Source of the DNA: Erysipelotrichaceae bacterium UBA2227
Lineage (GTDB): Bacteria > Bacillota_I > Bacilli_A > Erysipelotrichales > Erysipelotrichaceae
NCBI GenBank assembly: GCA_002348095.1
Contig: DDYT01000049.1
Location: 16,546-42,094, forward strand
Length of the DNA stretch: 25,549 nucleotides
Direction of reading: 5' to 3'
Both the position numbers and the translations under genes were made by a program. Shown here one piece after another: positions 1 to 6,930 of the stretch (position 1 is the stretch's first letter; each line of letters begins with the position of its first letter). The notes under the pieces are model-generated. The model saw nothing but the letters and a program-made list of their open reading frames with translations. It did no database searches and had not been told where the DNA came from.

Positions 1-182
1 GCGCGTTCGAACTTCCCTTTCGCAACATCTTCAGCAACTGCCAAAGCAACATTGGGATATAGAACTTCCTCCCCCTCTTTACATCCGTAATCAACGATCT
101 GATGTCCTTGACTTTCAAGATGTTTGACAACGATCATCTTGAGATCGTAAGCAAACTGATCACAACCGACAGCAATTTTCAT
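1..182 (-). CDS. RpiB/LacAB-family sugar-phosphate isomerase, 3' end missing
   Basis: Only the N-terminal 60 or so residues are inside the window; the gene runs off the left edge. It begins MKIAVGCDQFAYDLK and continues with a GCKEGEEVLYPNVALAVAED segment, the Rossmann-like opening of the RpiB/LacA/LacB isomerase family, which interconverts aldose and ketose phosphates. The usual RpiB start has Asp-His after the first strand; here it is Asp-Gln. The usual YPDYA segment is YPNVA. Both departures suggest a substrate other than ribose 5-phosphate. The ATG is 1 nt after the tpiA-like stop codon, and the GGAAGG at the end of that gene serves as ribosome site. The catalytic Cys/His region lies outside the window. 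By context a tetrose-phosphate isomerase (EryI-like) is likely; this is inference. Confidence 0.85.
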   Translation of the reverse strand, partial: MKIAVGCDQFAYDLKMIVVKHLESQGHQIVDYGCKEGEEVLYPNVALAVAEDVAKGKFER

Positions 183-183
183 T

Positions 184-969
184 TTATTTACCTTCCTTTT
201 CTTTACAATAATCAGAAACACACTGGGCTATCGCGATATAGTTACTGGCTTGCAGGGCAAATCTTCCAGTAAACAAGCCATCGACATTTTCTTTGTTTAT
301 TAAATCATTTGCACTTTCAAGTTTAACTGAACCACCGTAAATGATTCGTACGTTTTGTGCAACTTCATCTGAGACCTCATCAGAGAGAACCTTGCGAATA
401 TATTTATGCATATCCTCGACATAATCTGCATCTGCGCCTTCCGACTGCCCGATTGCCCACACAGGTTCGTAAGCAAACACAATCTTGGAGATATCCTCTT
501 TTTTCACACAGTCAATCGCCCAAAGTAATTGTGATTTAACCCGGATTTTACCGACGAAATCGTCTTTTTCAGATTTTGTTTCACCTATACAAACCAGCGG
601 TGTCAGTCCATACTCAAGGCAAATCCTTACTTTCTTGTTCACAGAATGATCGGTTTCATTAAAATACGTCCGCCGCTCTGCATGACCGATTTCCACATAA
701 GTACAACCGAAATCAGCCAACGTAGCCGCTGAGACTTCGCCGGTATAAGCTCCATAATCAGCAAATGCCACATTCTGCGCACCCCACGCAATTTGAGAGT
801 CAGCCAATATGTATGATAAATGTTCAATTAGTGGAAACGTAGGTATCAGAAACATATCGATGTTACGGATACTCTTTACACCTTCTCGAATGGCAACTGC
901 TAAATCCGTTACGTCCGATTTGGTATTGACATGCATCTTCCAACTGGATCCGACGATTTTTTTTCTCAT
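184..969 (-). CDS. Triosephosphate-isomerase-family protein, probably a tetrulose-phosphate isomerase
   Basis: A 261-residue TIM-barrel isomerase. The family interconverts a ketose phosphate and an aldose phosphate through an enediol. Catalytic Lys11 (GSSWKM), His96 (EIGHAERR) and Glu168 (AYEPVWAIG) are present, and so is YGGSV near residue 211. Differences from glycolytic TpiA: the conserved Asn before WK is Ser9; GHSERR is GHAERR; the phosphate-gripping loop after AIG (residues 175-180) is QSEGAD instead of TGKTA-like; and the C-terminal GG motif is GR (TGRFAL). These features recall EryH/LerI-type L-erythrulose-1-phosphate isomerases, as I remember them. I chose ATG 969, preceded by AGCGGGG; the frame is open 33 nt further upstream, but the family starts at MRKKIVG. 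It sits between dhaL and the rpiB-like gene. A second, catabolic triosephosphate isomerase is the alternative. Confidence 0.88.
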   Translation of the reverse strand: MRKKIVGSSWKMHVNTKSDVTDLAVAIREGVKSIRNIDMFLIPTFPLIEHLSYILADSQIAWGAQNVAFADYGAYTGEVSAATLADFGCTYVEIGHAERRTYFNETDHSVNKKVRICLEYGLTPLVCIGETKSEKDDFVGKIRVKSQLLWAIDCVKKEDISKIVFAYEPVWAIGQSEGADADYVEDMHKYIRKVLSDEVSDEVAQNVRIIYGGSVKLESANDLINKENVDGLFTGRFALQASNYIAIAQCVSDYCKEKEGK

Positions 970-1021
970 AGGTACCCCGCTTTCATGATTCAATAATAAC
1001 ATAAATCATTAAAACTTAAAT

Positions 1022-1045
1022 ATCACTGCCCTTTCGGGCAGTGAT
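1022..1045 (-). terminator. Stable GAAA-loop hairpin between dhaL and the tpiA-like gene
   Basis: A perfect 10-bp stem (1022-1031 with 1036-1045) closes a four-base loop that reads GAAA on the minus strand, immediately downstream of the dhaL stop. Only a weak, interrupted run of T follows (ATTTAAGTTTT), so it may be a leaky terminator or an mRNA-stabilising or processing hairpin inside the operon rather than a full stop. Confidence 0.6.
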
Positions 1046-1048
1046 CAG

Positions 1049-1702
1049 TTATGCTAATTCTTTCTTAAGATTCTCGAAGAATATGCTTAATATCATGTAT
1101 GAAGAAGCCGAACCAGGGTCTAAATGACCAATCGCTCTTTCACCAAGACGTACAGCTCTGCCTTTTTTCGCAATCAACGGGATAGTTGAATCTCTGCCTT
1201 TTTCAGCTGCCTGAAGACATTTCTCAAATGCGGTCAAAGGCTCCTGATTCGATTCTACAGCCTGTGTCAATGCATCCAATGCCGGTCGTAAAGTATCGAC
1301 CATGGTCTTGTCCGCAATGACAGCTTTCCCTCTGCTCTCAACCAATTCTACACCGCTTTTGAACATAAGGACCAGCTCATCAAAAGTAACTTCATCCTTA
1401 TTATTCGCAGCTTCTCCAAATTTCATGAAGAATCCGCCATATAAAGGACCGGCCGCACCTCCGACCTTACCCAATAAAGTCATGCCGACTTTCTTGAATA
1501 AAGAAGTCAAATTCTCATTCTCCCATTCCGGAAGTTTCTTCGTCACTTCTCTAAATCCGATCGAAAGATTAATGCCGTGGTCACCATCACCGATAGGTGA
1601 ATCGAGTTGAGCTAAATAATCTCTTTCCCGTTCAGCCATTGCGGCCATATCAACAATGACTCTCTTAAAATAGGCTTTCCCTAAAACTGTATTTTCGTAC
1701 AT
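1049..1702 (-). CDS. dhaL: Dihydroxyacetone kinase subunit DhaL
   Basis: The nucleotide-binding subunit of a two-piece Dha kinase, 217 residues (family about 210). It carries the phosphoryl donor to the DhaK-bound ketose. Family signatures visible: LDSPIGDGDHGINL (residues 33-46) with the three Mg-binding Asp residues 34, 39 and 41; GGAAGPLYGGFF near residue 81; ADKTMVDTLRPAL near 128; and HLDPGSASS near 193. The start follows AAGGAG by a suitable distance. It lies 41 nt after dhaK and before the two isomerase genes. Whether it uses ATP directly or a bound ADP recharged by a PTS protein (DhaM) cannot be told here, because no dhaM is in the window; one could lie beyond the left edge. The true substrate may be erythrulose rather than dihydroxyacetone, given the neighbouring isomerases. 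Confidence 0.93.
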   Translation of the reverse strand: MYENTVLGKAYFKRVIVDMAAMAERERDYLAQLDSPIGDGDHGINLSIGFREVTKKLPEWENENLTSLFKKVGMTLLGKVGGAAGPLYGGFFMKFGEAANNKDEVTFDELVLMFKSGVELVESRGKAVIADKTMVDTLRPALDALTQAVESNQEPLTAFEKCLQAAEKGRDSTIPLIAKKGRAVRLGERAIGHLDPGSASSYMILSIFFENLKKELA

Positions 1703-1743
1703 GGTGTTTTCTCCTTATATACGTGGTTACAACTGATTAGAAA

Positions 1744-2739
1744 CTAGATTTGAACGAAATATGGAGCATTGGTCGGATAATCGATGTAACGTTTGAGTTC
1801 TTCATCGACTTTCAACAATGTGACCGATGAACCCGGCATATTCATAGTTGACGCATAAGAACCAATAAACGTTTTATGAACACCAATACCAAGATCTTCA
1901 AGAATTTCAGCAACTTTACGGTAAGCAACGAATAAGTCCATCAACGGAGTTGCACCTAAGCTGTTGACCAGAACGCAAACTTCATCGCCTTTAGCCAGTT
2001 TCAACTCAGGAACCAGAACATCCATGATTTCTTTGACGACTGCATCAGCCGGTTCAGTTTTTCCACGTCTTACACCCGGTTCACCATGGATACCCATACC
2101 AATTTCCATGTCACCGGATTCCATTTCAAACATTTCTTTTCCGGTTGTCGGATGCTCGGCTGCACCTAATGCAACACCCATCGTAGCGCAGTTTGCATTG
2201 GCTTTTTTGGCTGCTGCTACAACACCGTCAAGATCTTGTCTTTCTTCTGCGGCTGCAGCAGCTACTTTAAATACAAAGAAGTCACCGGCGATTCCTCTTC
2301 TGCCTTCAACATCAGCGGAAGAAATAACATCATCCGTAACAAGAACGGTTTCAACGCGAATTCCGTCTTCAGCAGCCATTTCAGCTCCGATATCAAAGTT
2401 CATGACGTCTCCGGCATAATTTCCGTAAAGATAAATACAACCTTTACCTGCATCGACAGCCTTGACAGAATTATAGCAAGGTTCCGGAGAAGGTGATGTA
2501 TTGATATTTCCGATGACAGCAGCATCAGCAAAGCCGTCTCCGACATAACCTAAAAACAATGGTTCGTGTCCGGAACCGCCACCTACGATAACGCCGACTT
2601 TATCTTTTTTAGGAGCGTTTTTGCTGACGACGACGCGACCGTCGTGCTCAAGCAATTTTACTTGTTTGTTAAATGCCTTAACATATCCTTGTAACATTTC
2701 CTCTACTATTTCATACGGGTCGTTGATAAGTCTTCTCAT
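1744..2739 (-). CDS. dhaK: Dihydroxyacetone kinase subunit DhaK
   Basis: The ketose-binding subunit of Dha kinase, 331 residues (the E. coli protein is a little longer). The substrate is held covalently as a hemiaminal on a histidine and phosphorylated by DhaL. His218 in GMGIHGEPGV matches the substrate-binding His. VGGGSGHEP (residues 52-60, His58) and GNYAGDVMNFD (residues 106-116, Asp111) supply the other active-site residues, so the enzyme looks intact. The start follows AAGGAGGAAAATTTA, a strong ribosome site. It is the first gene of the dhaK-dhaL-tpiA-rpiB set. I recall the same gene order in the Listeria gol locus and related kinases in mycobacterial tetritol pathways, so D- or L-erythrulose is a plausible substrate; that is inference. 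Confidence 0.94.
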   Translation of the reverse strand: MRRLINDPYEIVEEMLQGYVKAFNKQVKLLEHDGRVVVSKNAPKKDKVGVIVGGGSGHEPLFLGYVGDGFADAAVIGNINTSPSPEPCYNSVKAVDAGKGCIYLYGNYAGDVMNFDIGAEMAAEDGIRVETVLVTDDVISSADVEGRRGIAGDFFVFKVAAAAAEERQDLDGVVAAAKKANANCATMGVALGAAEHPTTGKEMFEMESGDMEIGMGIHGEPGVRRGKTEPADAVVKEIMDVLVPELKLAKGDEVCVLVNSLGATPLMDLFVAYRKVAEILEDLGIGVHKTFIGSYASTMNMPGSSVTLLKVDEELKRYIDYPTNAPYFVQI

Positions 2740-2756
2740 TAAATTTTCCTCCTTGT

Positions 2757-2894
2757 TTAATGGTCAACTAGATTTACAAAACAACAAAAACTGACATCAT
2801 TCAATATCACTTGCTTTTTTGCTTCACCCCCATTCACAGACCGATATTTAATCCGGTATTCCGGTATATCCCCGCAATCTATGAAACGTAACAT
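2757..2894 (-). CDS. Possible 45-codon ORF in the dhaK leader
   Basis: An ATG at 2894, preceded by AAGGAATA, opens a 45-residue frame (start MLRFIDCGDIPEYRIKYRS) that stops 17 nt before the dhaK start, just upstream of the dhaK ribosome site. It fills most of the dhaK leader and overlaps the tandem repeat at 2852-2867. I recognise no domain and the composition is not distinctive. It may be a chance frame, a leader peptide or a small protein. Confidence 0.25.
   Translation of the reverse strand: MLRFIDCGDIPEYRIKYRSVNGGEAKKQVILNDVSFCCFVNLVDH
2852..2867. repeat. Tandem TCCGGTAT repeat upstream of dhaK
   Basis: Two head-to-tail copies of TCCGGTAT (2852-2859 and 2860-2867), with a related CCGATAT at 2841-2847 spaced about 10 bp away. 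They lie between the candidate promoter and dhaK. This could be a regulator-binding site; no regulator gene is in the window. Confidence 0.35.
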
Positions 2895-2938
2895 TATTCC
2901 TTAACACAAGCCGAAATTCATTCTAGTCCTACTCTGTT

Positions 2939-2947
2939 ATTTTAACA
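2939..2947 (-). promoter_or_regulatory. Candidate extended -10 promoter for the dha cluster
   Basis: The minus strand reads TGTTAAAAT, an extended -10 (TG-n-TAAAAT), about 200 nt upstream of dhaK. No good -35 is seen at 16-18 bp. The 294-nt gap between the AI-2E gene and dhaK otherwise holds only the small ORF and the tandem repeat; no clear terminator follows the AI-2E gene. Confidence 0.3.
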
Positions 2948-3033
2948 TAAATCGTTGTCTATACCTAATTTTCTCATGAATCTATCACTAAAATTACACA
3001 AAATATCGACAATATATATCAAATTCTAACATT

Positions 3034-4188
3034 CTATTGCGTGAACGTTTTGCGTGATTTCAAACGATCATTCACTATATCCTTAAACACCGCATAAATC
3101 ACAGATGCCAGCGGGATAAATAAGAGAATTCCCAACACCCCAAACAAAGTGCCTCCCACTGTGATAGCTAAGATGATCCAGATCGAAGGCAGTCCCGAAG
3201 CCTTACCGGCAACCTGCGGATAGATGAAGTTGTTTTCGATTTGGCCGATGACGTTGAAGATTAATATAAACCACAGAGCTTTGATAGGATCGACCATCAG
3301 GATAAGCAAAAAACCAAAGACCATCCCAATCAGTGCGCCGACCATCGGGACCAATGCTGTCACACCGACCAGTACGCTGATCAGTAATACATACGGATAT
3401 CCCAACAGGTTCAACACCACAAAGAATATCGATCCGAGTATGACCGCTTCGACGCATTGCCCAAACAAAAAGTGCGAGAAAATCCGATTGGACAGAGATC
3501 CGATTTCCAATAGCTTTTTCGCTGCTTTCTCACTTAAGAAAGCATAGACGACTTTTTTCAGCCCGCGAATGACATACTCCTTCTGTAACAATGCGTACAC
3601 TGAGAAAAAATAACCGATGATTAGGGTGGTCAGTCCGCTGAGCAATGAAGAGGCAAAGGAGAAAGTGTTTTGTAACCACTCCAGCCAGCTCTGTTCAAAA
3701 AAGGCAACGATTGTCTTCTCAATGTCCAGCCAGTTGATTTCCAATCCGTAAATCCAATCTTCAATCAGCCTGTTTTCACCGATGATCCCTTCGAGCCAAG
3801 CGATCAGATTGTTCCAGTGATCCGGTTTTTGAAGTTCGATGACGATCATACGCAAAGTTTCGTAAAGCTGAGGCAGAACATACATCAGAATCATTGCGAT
3901 CAAAACGGTGAACGCAATTAAAGTAATCAGATAACTGAGTGCACGATGCATCTTAATCGGCAGTTTTTTCAGCCAGCCGGGCTTCTCAAACAGAAACCGC
4001 TCAATCCACATCATCGGTCCGTTGAATACAAAGGCAATTGCAAAGCCGACCATAAAGGGAGTCAGAATCGATAAAAAGCGCAAAGCATGGCCCAACAGAT
4101 CCATGAAGTTAAGACTGACAAACAGCATAAGCGCACTAAAAACGATTAATATCATCAGCTGTTTCATATTCTTCTGATTCAGTTGCAT
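3034..4188 (-). CDS. AI-2E family transporter-like membrane protein
   Basis: A polytopic membrane protein of 384 residues with the AI-2E (YdbI/PerM-like) layout: two N-terminal hydrophobic helices, a third near residue 70, a more polar central stretch (about 105-150), then a cluster of helices from about 160 to the C-terminus. Typical pieces are the VLNLLGYPYVLLISVLVGV stretch, a GQIENNFIYPQVAGKASGLP motif and a C-terminal LFIPLASVIYAVFKD. Members export small solutes or quorum signals, or act as Na+/H+ antiporters; the substrate here is unknown. I prefer ATG 4188 over the GTG at 4194 because AAAAGAG fits the ATG better. It begins 12 nt after the aldo/keto reductase stop, so the two are probably cotranscribed. 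Confidence 0.88.
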   Translation of the reverse strand: MQLNQKNMKQLMILIVFSALMLFVSLNFMDLLGHALRFLSILTPFMVGFAIAFVFNGPMMWIERFLFEKPGWLKKLPIKMHRALSYLITLIAFTVLIAMILMYVLPQLYETLRMIVIELQKPDHWNNLIAWLEGIIGENRLIEDWIYGLEINWLDIEKTIVAFFEQSWLEWLQNTFSFASSLLSGLTTLIIGYFFSVYALLQKEYVIRGLKKVVYAFLSEKAAKKLLEIGSLSNRIFSHFLFGQCVEAVILGSIFFVVLNLLGYPYVLLISVLVGVTALVPMVGALIGMVFGFLLILMVDPIKALWFILIFNVIGQIENNFIYPQVAGKASGLPSIWIILAITVGGTLFGVLGILLFIPLASVIYAVFKDIVNDRLKSRKTFTQ

Positions 4189-4200
4189 AAACACTCTTTT

Positions 4201-5097
4201 CTAGCGCAGCCGCTGTTGTCCGCTGGCCGTATAAATCTCATACCACTCCTGGTGAGTCAATGCCACGTTGAGTGCATCCACCGCGAGTTTCAGTCGCTTG
4301 ATTTTTGAACTTCCCGAGATCGGAAGTGCCTTTACGGGATGATAAAGAAGCCAGGCAAATACGATCGTTTCACTGTCAACGCCGTAACGGTGGGCGATCT
4401 CGTCGATTTTTTTGCGAGCTTTAATATACTTCTCTTCCGAAGAAGTGAACAATCGTCCGCCCGCCAACGGGGACCAGATCATCGGGACAACATTCATTTT
4501 CTGTAAGTAATCCATGTTCCCGTTTTGGAAATGTTCAAAACACACCGGTGACCAATCGATCTGATTGACCACGAGTCTGTGTCGCATATGTGACTGTAAA
4601 GCATCGAACTTCATTGGGTCGAAATTGGAAACGCCGACGGCTTTGACCCAACCGGCATCCACCAGTTCATCGAGCGTTTTGCCTAGTTGCTGATGATCGA
4701 TCAGCGGGTCTTCACGATGGATCAGAAAGAGATCGATGACATCGCAATTCATCCGTTTGATGCTTTCCTGACAGGATAAAACGACCTTGTGCTTTCGGGT
4801 ATCGTAATGACTCATCGTATACGCCCGTTTGTCACTGAACATATTGATGCCCGTCTTGGTCACGATCTCTATTTGATCCCGTAAGTGCGGTGCGGCTTTG
4901 AGCACTTCTCCGATGCGATCTTCACAGGCATAATTGCCATAAATCTCGGCAGTGTCGAAGGTCGTGACGCCCAGTGCGATGCACTGTTCGATAAATTCGA
5001 TGGTTTGAGTTACGGTCCAGTTCCAGTCGGTCAGACGCCAGAGTCCCTGAACGATCCGCGACACCGAAACCTGGGGATTGAGATTGATTTTTTCCAT
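4201..5097 (-). CDS. YdhF-like aldo/keto reductase
   Basis: A 298-residue NADPH-dependent (beta/alpha)8 reductase, the same length as E. coli YdhF. The catalytic tetrad is complete: Asp48 and Tyr53 (FDTAEIYGNY), Lys81 (TKTGI) and His127 (LFLIHRED). The VGVSNFDPMKF motif near residue 156, WSPLAGG and a C-terminal PISGSSKIKRL cofactor-binding segment fit the family. The substrate is probably a carbonyl compound but cannot be named. It starts at ATG 5097 behind GGTGAT and is transcribed away from the YcaQ-like gene from a mirror-image promoter. The AI-2E gene follows closely, so the pair may handle a common compound. Confidence 0.92.
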   Translation of the reverse strand: MEKINLNPQVSVSRIVQGLWRLTDWNWTVTQTIEFIEQCIALGVTTFDTAEIYGNYACEDRIGEVLKAAPHLRDQIEIVTKTGINMFSDKRAYTMSHYDTRKHKVVLSCQESIKRMNCDVIDLFLIHREDPLIDHQQLGKTLDELVDAGWVKAVGVSNFDPMKFDALQSHMRHRLVVNQIDWSPVCFEHFQNGNMDYLQKMNVVPMIWSPLAGGRLFTSSEEKYIKARKKIDEIAHRYGVDSETIVFAWLLYHPVKALPISGSSKIKRLKLAVDALNVALTHQEWYEIYTASGQQRLR

Positions 5098-5102
5098 AGT
5101 TT

Positions 5103-5166
5103 ATCACCGATATCATCATATCACAGATTTTCATTCAGTGATTTTTGATATAATGATTTCGGTGAT
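5103..5166. promoter_or_regulatory. Mirror-image divergent promoter made of a 21-bp inverted repeat
   Basis: Arms 5103-5123 and 5146-5166 are reverse complements at 19 of 21 positions, separated by 22 bp. Each arm carries a -10 (TATAAT at 5149-5154 for plus; TATGAT at 5120-5115 for minus) and the ribosome site GGTGAT of the gene it faces, whose ATG lies 16-17 nt beyond the -10. No good -35 is visible for either direction, so an activator or dimeric regulator may bind here. Confidence 0.6.
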
Positions 5167-5170
5167 TAAA

Positions 5171-6352
5171 ATGTACAATCAGTCCAAAGAAAATACCCGG
5201 CGCTATTTACTGGCGTATCACGGATTACTAAATGAGAAAAAGCATGAGGGGACAGACGGGATCATGGATTTTGTTCGAAAAGTCGGATGCATCCAGTTTG
5301 ATCCGATCGATGTTTGCGGTCGCAATGCCGATCTGACGCTTCAGTCACGTGTCAGTGAGTATCACAAAGACTGGCTTGATCAATTGCTTTATCAGGATCG
5401 TTTTCTGATCGACTATTTCGATAAGAACCTATCCATCCTGCCTGTTTCGGACTGGCCGCTGATGAGCCGCCGTCGCACCTATTACCGTAATGAAAGCCGC
5501 AGCAGCGAAGTGACTGACCGGCACGAACAGATGATTATGGACTACTTAATGGAAAATGAGTTCGCCTGCAGTAAGGACTTTGATTTAAAAGAGCGAGCCG
5601 ACTGGTATTGGAGTTCATCAAGTTCAGCTCGAGTCGTGCTGGAAACTTTGTACTTCCGCGGTGATTTGGTCATTCATCATAAAAAAGGAACGATCAAGTA
5701 CTATGCCCGAAAGGACCGTTTGTTTGACAGTAAACTGAGTGATCATGTGATGTCTGATGATGAGCATGATGATCATTTCGTTTTACGTCGGATCAAATCG
5801 GTCGGCATATTATGGAATAAGCCGTCCGATGCGTTTTTGGGAATCACGGACTTAAAAGCGAGCCGGCGAAAAGCTGCGTTTGAGCGACTGCTTGATCAAG
5901 GGAAAATCATCTCAGTATCGGTTGACGGAATCGGCGATCCGTTGTATATCCCTTCCGAAAGTCTGGGGTTGTTTACCCGAAAAACAGAAATCATGATACC
6001 AAGAACAGAACTTATGGCCCCGCTGGACAATATGTTATGGGATCGCAAACTGATTTCGACTTTGTTCGGATTTGATTATAAATGGGAGATCTATGAGCCT
6101 GAGCACCGTCGGAAGTACGGTTATTATGTATTGCCGGTCCTTCAGAATGACCGATTCATCGGACGAATCGAGATCATCCATCAAAAGAAAACCAAAACCT
6201 TGAGTGTAAAACGGTTTTGGCAGGAAAGCGAATTTGACTTGGCGTCATTAAAACATTGTATAGAGCGGTTTGCCTGCTTTCATCAGGCGAAGCATGTTGA
6301 GTTTGATTCAGCATGGCACATCACATCGGACGGATCATCCGGATCTCTTTGA
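5171..6352 (+). CDS. YcaQ/AlkX-like winged-helix DNA glycosylase
   Basis: A 393-residue member of the YcaQ/AlkX (HTH_42) family; E. coli YcaQ is about 410. These proteins unhook interstrand crosslinks and remove bulky alkylated bases, using a stack of winged-helix modules and a Gln-hydrophobic-Asp catalytic motif. Here that motif is QFD at residues 42-44, within GCIQFDPIDV, followed by the family's hallmark R-rich segment ending LTLQSRV. Later signatures include DWYWSSSSSARVVLETL near residue 155, a central LMAPLDNMLWDRK segment and the C-terminal GYYVLPVLQNDRFIGRI. I chose ATG 5171, behind GGTGATTAAA; the frame is open further upstream but that stretch lies in the promoter. Its last 32 bp overlap the convergent acetyltransferase gene. 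A role in genotoxin resistance is inference from the family. Confidence 0.9.
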   Translation: MYNQSKENTRRYLLAYHGLLNEKKHEGTDGIMDFVRKVGCIQFDPIDVCGRNADLTLQSRVSEYHKDWLDQLLYQDRFLIDYFDKNLSILPVSDWPLMSRRRTYYRNESRSSEVTDRHEQMIMDYLMENEFACSKDFDLKERADWYWSSSSSARVVLETLYFRGDLVIHHKKGTIKYYARKDRLFDSKLSDHVMSDDEHDDHFVLRRIKSVGILWNKPSDAFLGITDLKASRRKAAFERLLDQGKIISVSVDGIGDPLYIPSESLGLFTRKTEIMIPRTELMAPLDNMLWDRKLISTLFGFDYKWEIYEPEHRRKYGYYVLPVLQNDRFIGRIEIIHQKKTKTLSVKRFWQESEFDLASLKHCIERFACFHQAKHVEFDSAWHITSDGSSGSL

Positions 6353-6818
6353 CCGGTGTGATAAAAACAACTTCCTTGATCAGACCATCCTTGACAAATC
6401 CATGTCTTTGATAGAAATCGATGGCCCGCAAATTGGTGGATAATACCCAGAGCGTAGCCTTTTTGTATCCCAGCAACCTCAACTCCATCAGGGCAACGTC
6501 CATCAGATGGGCGCCCCATCCCCGGCCGTGATAAGATGCAAGCATATACATCCCCCATATCTCACCGGTATCCATTGGCATATCGTCATCACGGCATTTC
6601 CCATATCCGCAAAATCCGACGATTTGCCCCATAGTTTCAATGACGATGGTGTTTTCACAGTTCATTGAAAGAAACATGCGCTCACTTTTTTCGATCGTTC
6701 GACCGGCAATAAAGTCCGGGTGGATTTGTCCCCGATAAGTCGTTCGCCAACTCTCGACATGAACGATCGCCATGGCATGTGCATCCTCAATTGCAGCTTT
6801 TCGGATATTGAAATTCAT
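6321..6818 (-). CDS. GNAT-family N-acetyltransferase
   Basis: A 165-residue acetyl-CoA-dependent acetyltransferase. Motif A, which binds the CoA pyrophosphate, is YHGRGWGAHLMD near residues 95-106. The preceding strand is GEIWGMYML, and motif B is ATLWVLSTNLRAIDFYQRHGF near residues 120-140. The substrate is unknown. The start follows AGGAGGAATCGATC. The 3' end overlaps the convergent YcaQ-like gene by 32 bp, so the two messages share antisense ends with no terminator between them. The gene is divergent from the arsC-like gene. Confidence 0.9.
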   Translation of the reverse strand: MNFNIRKAAIEDAHAMAIVHVESWRTTYRGQIHPDFIAGRTIEKSERMFLSMNCENTIVIETMGQIVGFCGYGKCRDDDMPMDTGEIWGMYMLASYHGRGWGAHLMDVALMELRLLGYKKATLWVLSTNLRAIDFYQRHGFVKDGLIKEVVFITPVKEIRMIRPM

Positions 6819-6840
6819 GATCGATTCCTCCTAATCTTAT

Positions 6841-6890
6841 ATTATCAAAATTAACGCAATATAACGAATTTTTAACTCAAAATTGATAAT
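6841..6890. repeat. Inverted repeat between the acetyltransferase and arsC-like genes
   Basis: ATTATCAA (6841-6848) and its reverse complement TTGATAAT (6883-6890) flank 34 A+T-rich bases in the divergent intergenic region. TTGATA there could serve as -35 for the arsC-like gene with TAGAAT downstream, but at a long 19-bp spacing. An operator is possible; chance in A+T-rich DNA is also possible. Confidence 0.25.
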
Positions 6891-6930
6891 CATCTCATCG
6901 TTTCATTTAGAATAATATCGAGGTGCACTT

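Noticed and set aside
184..969. Calling the TIM-family gene the glycolytic tpiA
   Set aside because: The context is a kinase-isomerase sugar cluster, not gapA-pgk-pgm-eno, and three conserved motifs differ.
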